From: Planctomycetota bacterium
Lineage (GTDB): Bacteria; Planctomycetota; Planctomycetia; Planctomycetales; Planctomycetaceae
Reading direction: 5' to 3'
Assembly (NCBI GenBank): GCA_018242525.1
Contig: JAFEBS010000071.1
Location: forward strand, 1-43,662
Length of the DNA: 43,662 nt
A program made the translations under genes and the position numbers. Shown in pieces: positions 22,437 through 31,135 of this stretch. How positions within the stretch are numbered: position 1 is the stretch's first letter; each line of letters begins with the position of its first letter. The notes beneath the pieces are model-generated. The model did no database searches. It saw only the letters and a list, made by a program, of their open reading frames with translations, and had not been told where the DNA came from.

Positions 22437-25436
22437 GTGTCAGCAATCATCCTTCGTTCACTTGTGGTTACGGCTCTGATCGCATTGGCATCGACAGCGG
22501 GGGCTCAAGACGCGGCCGAAGTCGGACGTCTTGTCACCCTGGCATCTCAACTCGAAAAGCAGGAGCGCTTCGAAGAAGCGATCGCCACGTACAATCGCAC
22601 AGCCGAACTTTGTACTCAGATCTTCGGACTCAATCACAAGTACACCGGGACCATGTACGGCTCATCCGGCAACCTGTATCGCAGGCTGGGGCGATATCCG
22701 GAGGCGGAGAAGACGCTGCAGAAGTCGCTGGATATCTTCGAAGCGCTGGGCGACCCGTTCCTGGTTGCCGAAGGGGTCAACAACCTGGCCGCGGTGAAGT
22801 ATGAGCTCGGCAAATACCCCGATGCTCTGGCTCTGCATCGCCGCTCGGTCAAACTGTTCGAAACGACATCGGGCGAAGGATCGGTCGCGGCAGCCGTCGG
22901 TCGATCCAATCTCGCCGGCGTGTTGCATCAACTGGGCCACTCGACCGAAGCGGCCTCGCTCTATCGCAAGAGTCTGAAGACGCTGGAAGCAAATCAGGAC
23001 ACCCAGCGGAAGCGACTCGCCGACACACTGTCGAATCTGGCGAACGTGTATCTGGCCGAGGGCGATCTTGCGCGTGCCGAACCGCTGTCGAAGCACGCTG
23101 TGGAACTGAAGGAAGCCGAGTTCGGTCCCGATCACTTCGAGGTTGCCTACACGCTGAACAACCTGGCCACGCTGCATGGGCACATGGGGCAATACGCCAG
23201 AGCCGACGAAGAGTTGCAGCGATCGATTCGAATCATCGAATCGACCTTGGGGCCCAACCACGTGGAAATCGCCCGGTCTCTGACGAACCTGGCCCGCATC
23301 CGGATCGTGATGGACAAGGCGCCGGAGGCCGAGACGCCGTATCTGCGTGCCCTCAAGATCCGCGAATCAACCCTTGGTGGCGACCACCCCGATGTCGCCA
23401 CTTCGCTGGAACACCTTGGCAGTTACTACATGATTGCCGGTCGGTACGACGAGGCCGAGGCGGCGGCTTTGCGGGGCCTTCAAATCCGCGAAAAGAAGTT
23501 CGGCGAGAATCACCTGAGCGTGTCGTTTTCACTCACGAATCTGGCTCAGCTGCGGCTTCGTCAGAACAGAATCCCCGACGCATTGGAACTGCTCCAGAAA
23601 GCGCGGGCGATTCGTGAATCCAAGTTCGCCGCAGATCATCCGGACATCGCAGCGATCGACATGTGGCTCGGTTGGATTTCCATGCACGAGAAGAAGTCGG
23701 ACCAGGGAGTGGCAGATTTCGACAAGTCGCGCCGCAGCATCAGGCATTATGTCGAACAGACACTCTCGGTCCTGACCGAGCCCGAACAAATCGTCTTCCT
23801 GAAAGAGATCGATCAGCCGCAGCTTCACACGGCACTCAGCGCCGCCGTCGTCTCGAAGCAGCAGTCGGGAATCGACGCCTCAGCCGGTTGGGTGCTCAAT
23901 GGTAAGGGGATCGCTCAGCAGGTACTGGCCGAACGAGCCCTGGTCAATCGCGATGCGAAAAACCCCACGGTCGCCGCGATCCTCGAATCTCTGGTAGCGA
24001 TCCGCAAGCAACTGGCGTCGTTGTCGCTGGTCTCGACCGAGAGCGCCGATGAAAAGGCGCGACGGAAGAAGATTCAGGATCTGACGGCCCGCGAAGCGGA
24101 AACAGCTCACCTGGTGAATGAAGTGGCCGGTCGATCGGCGTCGCGCAGCGAATACGTCGAACTGGATCGCGTCCGCCGCAACATCGCCGACGATGCGATG
24201 CTCGTTGAAATCGTGAAGGTGCAGGTGTCGGACTTCGTCGACCCCGCACGTCGTAAATTCCCGGAACGATACATTGCCTGGATCATTCCCCCTGCTGGAG
24301 ATCAAAAAGTTCAACTTGTTGACCTCGGAACGGCGGAGTCCATAGATGCGGCGATCATAACAGCTCGAGAAAAGTTGACCGGCAGCCTCGAACAGATTCG
24401 CGATCAGGGAGAGCCCGACGCCGAAGCTGAATTAAAAAAGGGACTGCAGCCGCTGGCGAAACTGGTGTTCGAGCCGTTGCTTGCGGTCTTGGGAGACAGC
24501 CAGAAACTGTACATCAGTCCTGATGCCGGGCTGTGGCTGGTCCCGTGGGGCGCGCTGCCGCTCGCCAATGGCAAGTATGCGGTTGAGCAGTTTGATATCC
24601 GCTACGTGATCAGCGGACGCGATCTGGTTCCCGGCAGCGGTGCGGCAGCCGCCGGAACGCGACCGATCCTGATGGCCGATCCCAACTACGATGCGACTCC
24701 CAAAGAGATTCAGACGGCAACGCTGCAGTTGTTCAAGAATCGTTCGACGGCGGGAAACCAGCAGGCCACGCCCGCAGGCAAGAACCGACTGGGAACCGCC
24801 CCGCGGTTGCCGGGAACGAAGTCCGAAGCGAAGGCGATTCAGCCGAAAATCGAAAGCCTGGCGAATACCGAAGCCTACTTGTATACAGATCAATGGGCCC
24901 TGGAAGCGGTCTTCAAATCGTTGCGACAACCGCAAATCCTGGTGATCAGCACGCACGGCTTCTTCCGGGAACTGGCTGCCGAGGAAGCTCCATCCGCTGC
25001 CGACGCAAACCCGCTGCTGCGCTGCGGCCTGTTACTGGCGGGATGCAATCAGCCCGTGCAGGTGGCATCCGAGGACGATGAAGACGGCATCCTGACGGGG
25101 CTTGAGATCGTCGCCACAGATCTCCGCGGGACGGATCTGGTCGTGTTGAGCGCCTGCGAGACAGGGTTAGGCGAAGTTCGCGGCGGTGAAGGCGTGGCCG
25201 GTCTGCGGCAGGCTTTTCAACTGGCGGGAGCCAAGTCGGTCGTCGCGACGCTGTGGCAGATCCCCGATCGTGAAACGGCCCGGCTGATGACCGAATTCTT
25301 TACGCAACTGGCCGAAGGATCGGATCGGTCAGCAGCGCTTCGCCAGGCTCAATTGAAGATCATCTCCTCGCGACGCGAGCGGAACGAAGCGGCCCATCCC
25401 TTCTTCTGGGCCGCGTTCACCATCACCGGCCAGTGA
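22437..25436 (+). CDS. secreted TPR-CHAT peptidase
   Basis: 999 residues from GTG 22437, preceded by CGGGAGA. A signal peptide (LRSLVVTALIALASTAGAQ) puts it outside the cytoplasm. About ten tetratricopeptide repeats occupy residues 30-430 (for example EVAYTLNNLATLHGHMGQYA and HPDVATSLEHLGSYYMIAGR). A helical linker follows, then the C-terminal CHAT domain, a caspase-like clan CD fold. Its catalytic dyad is His840 in VISTHGFF and Cys907 in LSACETGLGE. Conserved surroundings are LVPWGALP, GEGVAGLRQAFQLAGAKSVV and HPFFWAAFTITG. The TPRs probably bind the trigger or substrate. No CRISPR or gasdermin gene is near, so this is not a type III-E or gasdermin arrangement. It is the last gene of the operon. 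Confidence 0.92.
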   Translation: MSAIILRSLVVTALIALASTAGAQDAAEVGRLVTLASQLEKQERFEEAIATYNRTAELCTQIFGLNHKYTGTMYGSSGNLYRRLGRYPEAEKTLQKSLDIFEALGDPFLVAEGVNNLAAVKYELGKYPDALALHRRSVKLFETTSGEGSVAAAVGRSNLAGVLHQLGHSTEAASLYRKSLKTLEANQDTQRKRLADTLSNLANVYLAEGDLARAEPLSKHAVELKEAEFGPDHFEVAYTLNNLATLHGHMGQYARADEELQRSIRIIESTLGPNHVEIARSLTNLARIRIVMDKAPEAETPYLRALKIRESTLGGDHPDVATSLEHLGSYYMIAGRYDEAEAAALRGLQIREKKFGENHLSVSFSLTNLAQLRLRQNRIPDALELLQKARAIRESKFAADHPDIAAIDMWLGWISMHEKKSDQGVADFDKSRRSIRHYVEQTLSVLTEPEQIVFLKEIDQPQLHTALSAAVVSKQQSGIDASAGWVLNGKGIAQQVLAERALVNRDAKNPTVAAILESLVAIRKQLASLSLVSTESADEKARRKKIQDLTAREAETAHLVNEVAGRSASRSEYVELDRVRRNIADDAMLVEIVKVQVSDFVDPARRKFPERYIAWIIPPAGDQKVQLVDLGTAESIDAAIITAREKLTGSLEQIRDQGEPDAEAELKKGLQPLAKLVFEPLLAVLGDSQKLYISPDAGLWLVPWGALPLANGKYAVEQFDIRYVISGRDLVPGSGAAAAGTRPILMADPNYDATPKEIQTATLQLFKNRSTAGNQQATPAGKNRLGTAPRLPGTKSEAKAIQPKIESLANTEAYLYTDQWALEAVFKSLRQPQILVISTHGFFRELAAEEAPSAADANPLLRCGLLLAGCNQPVQVASEDDEDGILTGLEIVATDLRGTDLVVLSACETGLGEVRGGEGVAGLRQAFQLAGAKSVVATLWQIPDRETARLMTEFFTQLAEGSDRSAALRQAQLKIISSRRERNEAAHPFFWAAFTITGQ

Positions 25437-25503
25437 TGAGGGCAACGTCCGCACCCGAGTCGAACCGTTGCTTTAAACGATGGCTTTGTCCCGACGGCGT
25501 TGA

Positions 25504-25691
25504 CCCAATGGCACTTACTTTGTGAGCCGCACGGCGCTAGCCGCGGGTTCTTCGGGTACGAGTGAGAATGCACCCGCGGCTAGCGCCGTGCGGCTCACAA
25601 TGCAACCCAAAGCGTCAGCGAGGCATCGCGTTAATTCCCGCCCTCCCTCGCTCACGCTTCGAGTGACATGGCTAAAGTAAGTGCCATTGGG
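25504..25691. mobile_element. MITE-like element with nested inverted repeats
   Basis: Outer 18-bp perfect inverted repeats (CCCAATGGCACTTACTTT 25504-25521; complement 25674-25691) enclose an inner 28-bp perfect pair (25521-25548 and 25572-25599). GGCGTTGACCC occurs at both outer edges (25496-25506 and 25690-25700), overlapping the repeat ends, and looks like a target-site duplication. The element is 188 bp and non-coding. The inner repeat (GTGAGCCGCACGGCGCTAGC) folds into a strong hairpin and could also terminate the CHAT operon. Confidence 0.8.
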
Positions 25692-25770
25692 CGTTGACCC
25701 TCAGGTTCCGGCTGTCGATACTGAGATGCATTCCCGTTCGGATTCGGAACAACCATTTCCCGGAGGGCTC

Positions 25771-25965
25771 ATGCCTTCATTGCGCATCAGCATCGAAGTC
25801 TTACGCGCCGAATTCCCGGTCGTTTTACTACCCAGAATTGTGGCATTCATACTTATTGCGGTTTTTATCGAATTGTCGATTCAGCCGACAAAACACGCCT
25901 TTTCTGCGGAAGAATCTCGTGTACCAAACGTGGTCTTCATCCTTGCGGACGACAAGTATTGGTAA
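25771..25965 (+). pseudogene. sulfatase, N-terminal fragment
   Basis: Starts at ATG 25771 after GGAGGG. A basic leader and signal-type hydrophobic segment (IVAFILIAVFIEL) lead to RVPNVVFILADDKYW. This is the first strand of the sulfatase domain, with the two Asp residues that normally bind calcium. The frame stops right there after 64 residues. The formylglycine (C-X-P-S-R) site and the rest are missing, and no sulfatase sequence follows. It is the truncated remnant of a planctomycete sulfatase gene, cut at about 25960. Confidence 0.8.
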
Positions 25966-26257
25966 TCCAGGCCACGGGTTGAGATTCTGGGATAGAAACG
26001 CTGACATCAAAGAATTGAAAGCGTTTTCCGGATTGAGGTGGATCCAGTGGACTTCAGTCGAATTGAGTGCGATTTACTACACTTTGCTACACGTCTCAAT
26101 CGGACTCAGGCCTGCGAGTGTTAACCACTCGCTTGCAGGTTCGGGGCCATTTCGAGGAGCAATCTGCTGAAGGTAGCCGGGCGTGTGCCCGGCGGCGTGG
26201 CGATTTAATCTCTCGGGTGACTAACTAACTCCAGACGCGAAACCGAATACGAAAACA
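25966..26257. other. intergenic region with two hairpins
   Basis: No gene. It contains an imperfect palindrome around CCTGCGAGTGTTAACCACTC (26111-26139) and a perfect 7-bp stem GCCGGGC-GTGT-GCCCGGC (26176-26193). Neither has a clear U-tract. They may be dispersed intergenic repeats. Confidence 0.5.
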
Positions 26258-26285
26258 GCGCAACCGAGAATGGACTCGGTTGCGC
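26258..26285 (-). terminator. terminator of the minus-strand operon
   Basis: 11-bp perfect stem GCGCAACCGAG/CTCGGTTGCGC with a 6-base loop, 14 bases past the stop of the 26300 gene. On the minus strand it is followed by GTTTTCG. Confidence 0.8.
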
Positions 26286-26299
26286 GTCATGTGAATGGA

Positions 26300-26893
26300 C
26301 TAAATCGTCATTCGTCCCGATGTGCGATTGTTACGATCGGGTTTGCCCTTTCCTGCTCCTTTCTTGCTGTCCTTTTTTTTCCCCTTCTCGTCATCATTCG
26401 TCTCATCTTTTGTCTCTTCATTTGAGGACGATCCGGGCTGGGCTCCAGCAATCGCGGTGACGGCCTCGGCGGCCTTGCCCAGGATCCCCAATGCGCTCGT
26501 CGATATTGATCCCCAAACTCCCATGGTTCCCCGGGTAGTCGCGCCAGATTCACCGACGGATTTTTCAAGGACAGTAGTGGGCGGCGTCGATGTCGCTGCG
26601 ATCAGTCGAGACCAACCAGGCTCCATGGTCGTTTGTGATCGTATGTCCTCTGTGGCTTGCACACTTGCGATGCGCTGACGAGCCTGGCGATTTGCATCTG
26701 CTTCCTGCTGCAGACGCTTGGCATGCCGAGCCAAAGCTCCCTGATATTCGGCGTCGTTTGAATCAGTTGATGCGGCAATTGAAATCTGTTCTGGCAACGC
26801 TTGGTCCGACATAACCCGAGGCTGGGAAAGAATGGAGCCCACGATTCCAATGCAGACGCCAGCGACGGCGGCGAGTGTTGATGGCATATTCAT
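26300..26893 (-). CDS. hypothetical secreted or membrane-anchored protein
   Basis: 197 residues. The N-terminus (MNMPSTLAAVAGVCIGIVGS) is a signal peptide or anchor. A helical, Gln/Arg/Ala-rich middle (ALARHAKRLQQEADANRQ, ARQRIASVQ) may form a coiled coil. The C-terminal tail is very hydrophilic, alternating Asp/Glu and Lys (DDEKGKKKDSKKGAGKGK). Family not recognised. Its ATG directly follows the TAA of the upstream gene, with AAGGGGAA as ribosome-binding site, so it is the third gene of an operon with 26894-28729 and 28761-29240. A terminator follows. Confidence 0.65.
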   Translation of the reverse strand: MNMPSTLAAVAGVCIGIVGSILSQPRVMSDQALPEQISIAASTDSNDAEYQGALARHAKRLQQEADANRQARQRIASVQATEDIRSQTTMEPGWSRLIAATSTPPTTVLEKSVGESGATTRGTMGVWGSISTSALGILGKAAEAVTAIAGAQPGSSSNEETKDETNDDEKGKKKDSKKGAGKGKPDRNNRTSGRMTI

Positions 26894-28729
26894 TTAGTTC
26901 CCCTTTTTGATGTCGCGGCTTCCCTGCTGCCAAGCAGGTGATGCGTTGATGCCGTTGAAGTTCAAATGATGAATGCGGATTTTTTCGTCGAGCTTCTTCA
27001 ACTCGTCGAGCAATTCGGAGTGCTCCGCGTTGAGTTCGCTTGCCAATCCTTTGATTTCAAACGCAATTAAGGAGCCCTCAGCCAGCTTCATCTCTTTTTC
27101 CAAAACCTTCAGTCCATGCTCGTGCTCAACCCGCGCACGTTCCGTTGCGTCACGGCAGCCACTGAATTTCCCGCCCCAGTCGCCCCACAAGTCAATACAC
27201 TGCTGGAATCGCGCCACAGCTTCTGCGAGTCGTTCTTGTGTCAGTTTCTGCGCCAACCACTTTTGGCGAGCCTCCTCGTAAACTCGCCGCTTTTCGCGAA
27301 ATTTATCTCGCTGGTTCTCGAGGATGCGATCTGCAACCTTGTGAAGATTGTCCGAAAGTTCGTCCCGGTTTTTCAGTAGGTTTCGCAACTCCGAATCCAG
27401 GGATTCCGCACGCTGAATGGCGTCTTTGACTGACTGGTAGTCTTGGTACGCGGGAATTACGCCCAAGGCGATCTGCTCAGGTTCAATTGCACCATTCGGA
27501 ACGATAGCCTGGCTCTTCGCACGCAACGAACGACTGAACTTTTCGTGCGACCAGATCTTGCCAGAGAATTCAACCGGCTTCCAATAGTCGCCGGCACTTT
27601 GCTTGACCATACGAACGCCGACCTCTTCATAAATCTGATTTGCTTTGGCCTGTGCATCTGCTCCGCCGCCGAAGACGGGAACGAACGGCGTAACTCCGAA
27701 GGCCATGCGTCCCTCCCCTGTTGTTTCGGAGTTCGTCTTGCCCTTGGTCTCGACGCGGTCTTCAGTTTGACGTTCACTTCCCCAGGTTCGTTCCAGCCGC
27801 TTCCACAGCAGTTCTTGCTGATCGGAGCGCATCTGCTCGAACGATGTGGGACTCTCAAACAAATCCGTGACAACGAACGGATTCGTGCTCAGGAGATCCA
27901 GCAATTCCGGGTCGCCCTGAAAGCTGTCCGTGATTTTTTGTCGAACTTCATCGACAATTTTCTGTGCATCGGAGTTCGACATAAACGGTCCAGGGCCGGC
28001 GGCGTCGGTGAGTTGTGAGTCATGGCGACGAAGAACCGTCGAACCAGCGTCCCACAATCGAGATGCAGCTTTCATAGCGCGGACGGGGATCTTTGCGACT
28101 GCCTCGAGCGAAAGCGTCTGCTGCTCTCGCGCCGCTGCGATTCGGCCCGACATCTCAGCCGTCAGAGGGATTCTGAACATCGTGCTGATATCGGGCGACT
28201 TACACCAGGAACTCTCAACGATCGTTCCCCGCTGATCGCAGACGATGACTTTGAGTTCGAGGATAGTCATTGGCTGCAAATCAAACTTCCGGCCGGGGTA
28301 TGCAATACCGAGCCAGACCGAGCCCAGATTGGTCATGCCCGGAGCGGCATCACGCAGTTCGATGGACATGAGATTCGGGAGAAACTCCAAGGATTCCTGA
28401 GTGAACACGGGGCGAAACGTCAGAGCGTCGATCTCGCCGAGCGCCGTGCCGCCATCGATCAAATGGCCTCTCGGATCAAGGGTCAACCGGATCTCCTTGC
28501 CGTTGAGAAGCTGCAACGTACGAACAAAGAAGGGCTGCAATGGCATCCTGCCCAGCACGGGGCCCGCAGAGGTCGATCGCAGTGGATTGACAATCTGCTG
28601 CGGGGATAACACCACCTCTTGAGCCACAACCGCGGTCTTCGAATTACTGGCGACCAGCGAAGCGAGACCTGCGGACACCCCGATTGCCAACACACACGTT
28701 AAAAAAGGCCAGGCGAATTTGGACTTCAC
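26894..28729 (-). CDS. hypothetical secreted protein with coiled-coil C-terminal half
   Basis: 611 residues from GTG 28729, preceded by AAAGGA. The frame is open 42 codons further up but that part overlaps the intergenic region. A signal anchor is seen at FAWPFLTCVLAIGVSAGLAS. The first half is beta-rich (LQLLNGKEIRLTLDPRGHL and LGIAYPGRKFDLQPMTILEL), resembling secreted planctomycete beta-sandwich domains. Residues about 440-600 are strongly helical with heptad-like spacing (KNRDELSDNLHKVADRILEN, REKRRVYEEARQKWLAQK). Family not recognised. Middle gene of the operon, 31 bp after its upstream neighbour. Likely partners are its two co-transcribed neighbours. Confidence 0.65.
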   Translation of the reverse strand: MKSKFAWPFLTCVLAIGVSAGLASLVASNSKTAVVAQEVVLSPQQIVNPLRSTSAGPVLGRMPLQPFFVRTLQLLNGKEIRLTLDPRGHLIDGGTALGEIDALTFRPVFTQESLEFLPNLMSIELRDAAPGMTNLGSVWLGIAYPGRKFDLQPMTILELKVIVCDQRGTIVESSWCKSPDISTMFRIPLTAEMSGRIAAAREQQTLSLEAVAKIPVRAMKAASRLWDAGSTVLRRHDSQLTDAAGPGPFMSNSDAQKIVDEVRQKITDSFQGDPELLDLLSTNPFVVTDLFESPTSFEQMRSDQQELLWKRLERTWGSERQTEDRVETKGKTNSETTGEGRMAFGVTPFVPVFGGGADAQAKANQIYEEVGVRMVKQSAGDYWKPVEFSGKIWSHEKFSRSLRAKSQAIVPNGAIEPEQIALGVIPAYQDYQSVKDAIQRAESLDSELRNLLKNRDELSDNLHKVADRILENQRDKFREKRRVYEEARQKWLAQKLTQERLAEAVARFQQCIDLWGDWGGKFSGCRDATERARVEHEHGLKVLEKEMKLAEGSLIAFEIKGLASELNAEHSELLDELKKLDEKIRIHHLNFNGINASPAWQQGSRDIKKGN

Positions 28730-28760
28730 CGCTGTTTCCTTTCCGTTCGATGTCAGTGGG

Positions 28761-29240
28761 TTAACGATTTCCGATGGTTTCGAGCAGATCTTCGAGTTGC
28801 GCCAGTTTGGCGTCATTCGGCGTGGAGAGGCGGCGCCCTGAGAGCGCCTGTTCAAGACGCTTCGCGCGGGCGTCTTCCTTGCGCAACTTTCGCCAGAACA
28901 ATTCGTTGTCCAAAATCTCCTGTGCCGAGTGCAGCGCCGCTTCGCGGTTCGTTCCTGGCACGGTCACAGTCATGCAGATCACTTCGCTTGCGTTTCCCGA
29001 GGCTCCGGCACCGACACCCACGGCTAGCCCACCGCACACTTTCACCTTCGTGTACGACCGAAAGGTCTTTAGATCCACGATGTAGCAGGCTCCTGCTTTG
29101 CCAAAGACTGCTGATCCGTCGACGCAAGCCTCGATTGTCCAGTCGACGGTCGTCTTGCCATCAGGATCCGCCGCGCTCGCTACCCCGCTCATCATGGGCA
29201 CGATTGTCATCATTACACACACCGCCAATTTCGTGTTCAT
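28761..29240 (-). CDS. hypothetical secreted protein with paired cysteines
   Basis: 159 residues from ATG 29240; the adjacent ATG 29243 is also possible. AAGGAG lies 7 bases upstream of 29240. A signal peptide (CVMMTIVPMMSGVASAAD) precedes a small domain with Cys in EACVDG, GACYIV, KVCGG and VICMTV, suggesting two disulfides in an extracytoplasmic protein. The C-terminus is helical and charged (EILDNELFWRKLRKEDARAK). I do not recognise it. First gene of the three-gene minus-strand operon; its promoter must lie in 29241-29441. Confidence 0.65.
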   Translation of the reverse strand: MNTKLAVCVMMTIVPMMSGVASAADPDGKTTVDWTIEACVDGSAVFGKAGACYIVDLKTFRSYTKVKVCGGLAVGVGAGASGNASEVICMTVTVPGTNREAALHSAQEILDNELFWRKLRKEDARAKRLEQALSGRRLSTPNDAKLAQLEDLLETIGNR

Positions 29241-29441
29241 CATCGATCTCCTTAAGACCAGCAGTGGAACTAAACACACGAGTCAACGCATTCGCCACAA
29301 ATCGACCTCCGGGCCGCGTCAACACTCATAAAGCTCCGAACAGCCAAAAATGGACGAAAAATTCGGCCTTGTTGACACTTTTCTGAGTACGTTTGCTTCC
29401 GGGGATGACCGGTACCAAAAAGTCGTGGAGAGCCAGCGCGT

Positions 29442-30182
29442 TCACTTCGTAGCAACAGCAATAAGGCGACTGGGGACCGCTTCGTCAAACGTGGCACCTT
29501 TGAAATCCGCATACAGTTCAGCGTGGGGAAATCCGGCCATCGCCAGCAGTTCGCAGATCTTCTCGCTGTCGTACAATCTGATCGTCACCGATTCTTTGTG
29601 CTGTACGCGCTGGGTGCGATCGTCGATCCACTCAAAATGAGTTGTGAGTTCGTATCCTTGGAGTTGGTAACTTCGGACGAGCGTCAATGTTTCTACGGGA
29701 ACGGGAAACCGCGCCGGTGGCGTGTTCCGAAGGCGCAAATGGTTTGGCTGGTCGATAACAACCCTCCCGCCCGGTTTCAGCGCCCTCCGCACGAGACGCA
29801 AAAGCCTGATGTCGTCTGCCTCCGTGGGCAGATAGCCAAAGACCGTAGTCGACAGGAACGCGATCAATGAGTGCCTGTCTTCAGATAAAGACACCAAATG
29901 CTCAGTCGCCTCTGCGCAGGTAAACTGAACGCCCGGAAACGCCGCGCGGGCATCGCTGACGAATTCCGGCGTCAGGTCCACACCGGACACGTCGTTGAAA
30001 CCGCGTTTGGCGAATTCCGCTGCATGAAATCCGTGGCCACAGCCTACGTCCAGAATGGACGCAGGTGGTACGAGACCAAGCGTGGCCACCAAGTCGCCGA
30101 TGACGGAGGGCGGAGTCACGCCCTTTCCAGGACTAATGCGTCTCCAGAATTCGGGATCGAGAATCTTTTTTGACCAGACCAT
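29442..30182 (-). CDS. class I SAM-dependent methyltransferase
   Basis: 246 residues, cytoplasmic, no signal peptide. The Rossmann-type methyltransferase core is visible: motif I ILDVGCGHGFHAAEF (residues 43-57), acidic motif II GVDLT (Asp69), motif IV region around LIAFLSTTVFGY and post-motif LKPGGRVVIDQPN. The substrate cannot be deduced; the family includes many small-molecule and protein methyltransferases. It is transcribed toward the secreted-protein operon with a 201-bp gap and diverges from the sigma factor gene at 30479. No reliable ribosome-binding site was found at ATG 30182. Confidence 0.85.
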   Translation of the reverse strand: MVWSKKILDPEFWRRISPGKGVTPPSVIGDLVATLGLVPPASILDVGCGHGFHAAEFAKRGFNDVSGVDLTPEFVSDARAAFPGVQFTCAEATEHLVSLSEDRHSLIAFLSTTVFGYLPTEADDIRLLRLVRRALKPGGRVVIDQPNHLRLRNTPPARFPVPVETLTLVRSYQLQGYELTTHFEWIDDRTQRVQHKESVTIRLYDSEKICELLAMAGFPHAELYADFKGATFDEAVPSRLIAVATK

Positions 30183-30478
30183 TTTTCAAAAACGGCTTTC
30201 ACCGTCCCCCAATGAAAGTGGCGTCGTACTTGGCGTTCAGCTGTGTTCACCGAACAGGCTTTCCGCGACCCGGGCGGCGAGGCGTCCGGCAAATCTTAAA
30301 GGTGCCGACGTAAGAAGCCGCGATCGCCCCGAATTCGGGAAGAAAAATCGCCGGAAGTCGACAAAAAGATCAATTTCAGGGAAAATTGGGCCGCCGGCTG
30401 CCGAATTTCGCCGCTTCGGCGCTTCTTATCTCGCGGCGTAGTCTGGCAATCCCGTGGCAAACCGATCGGAGACATCTG
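30183..30478. other. divergent intergenic region
   Basis: 296 bp between the methyltransferase (minus) and sigma factor (plus) genes. No gene is supported. It should contain both promoters, but I cannot call -35/-10 boxes with confidence. Confidence 0.4.
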
Positions 30479-31126
30479 ATGTCCGAACCACCTGGCTCTG
30501 TGACGGGCCCGTTGAACAACGAAGATCCATCACCAGACCAAGTCGCATACATTTACATCAGGCTCATGCCCCTGCTCGTGCAGATTCTAGTCTGGAAAGG
30601 GTGGGAGCAGCAGGTCGCCGATGAAGCTGCTCATGCCACGCTCACTAAGCTTCTTCTTGAAGTGGACAACCTGCCACGTCCATTTAAAGACCGCCAGGCC
30701 TTCCTGTGGTTTTGCGTGACAACTGCTCTACGTGACCTTTGGAGAAGCGACAAGCGATATCGTGAAGCCGATGGCATGCCTATCGATGCCGAGCCGAAAA
30801 TCGCGTCTACTGTGTCAGAGGTCATTCGCAGAGAAGACTACGAGGAGATGAGGAGGATGCTAAAGTTCCTTCTCGAGTCTCTCACAGATGTCCAATTGCA
30901 AATTTTTTTTATGCGGCTGGAGCAAAAGTCGGTTGGTGCTATCGCGACACAAACGGGGCTCACCAAGGGACAAGTCGAACAGGAACTGGAGGAACTTAGG
31001 GAGCTGTGTCCCGGGTTGTCCGTTCTGAACCCACGTGGCCGTAAGCCAACAACTCCCGAACTCGGTCCAGGAACCTTCATTCAAGGCGTTATTAGGGCCA
31101 TTCTTGACGGCCAAGTCAACAATTAG
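30479..31126 (+). CDS. ECF-like RNA polymerase sigma factor
   Basis: 215 residues from ATG 30479, preceded by CGGAGA. Region 2-like sequence runs from about 25 to 95 (YIRLMPLLVQILVWKGWEQQ and AFLWFCVTTALRDLWRSDKR, the latter matching the DNA-melting helix with Arg/Trp/Arg). Region 4-like helix-turn-helix is at about 145-175 (QIFFMRLEQKSVGAIATQTG, LTKGQVEQELEEL). The extended C-terminus (PRGRKPTTPELGPGTF) is unusual for classic ECF factors but common in planctomycete ECF groups linked to kinases. Its stop is 9 bp before the start of the kinase gene, so the two form an operon and the kinase probably controls it. Confidence 0.8.
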   Translation: MSEPPGSVTGPLNNEDPSPDQVAYIYIRLMPLLVQILVWKGWEQQVADEAAHATLTKLLLEVDNLPRPFKDRQAFLWFCVTTALRDLWRSDKRYREADGMPIDAEPKIASTVSEVIRREDYEEMRRMLKFLLESLTDVQLQIFFMRLEQKSVGAIATQTGLTKGQVEQELEELRELCPGLSVLNPRGRKPTTPELGPGTFIQGVIRAILDGQVNN

Positions 31127-31135
31127 GAGTTGCGG

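Noticed and set aside
22437..25436. Type III-E CRISPR (Craspase-like) or gasdermin defence locus
   Set aside because: No gRAMP-like effector, CRISPR array, cas1/cas2 or gasdermin-like gene nearby; the protein has a signal peptide and a different TPR arrangement.
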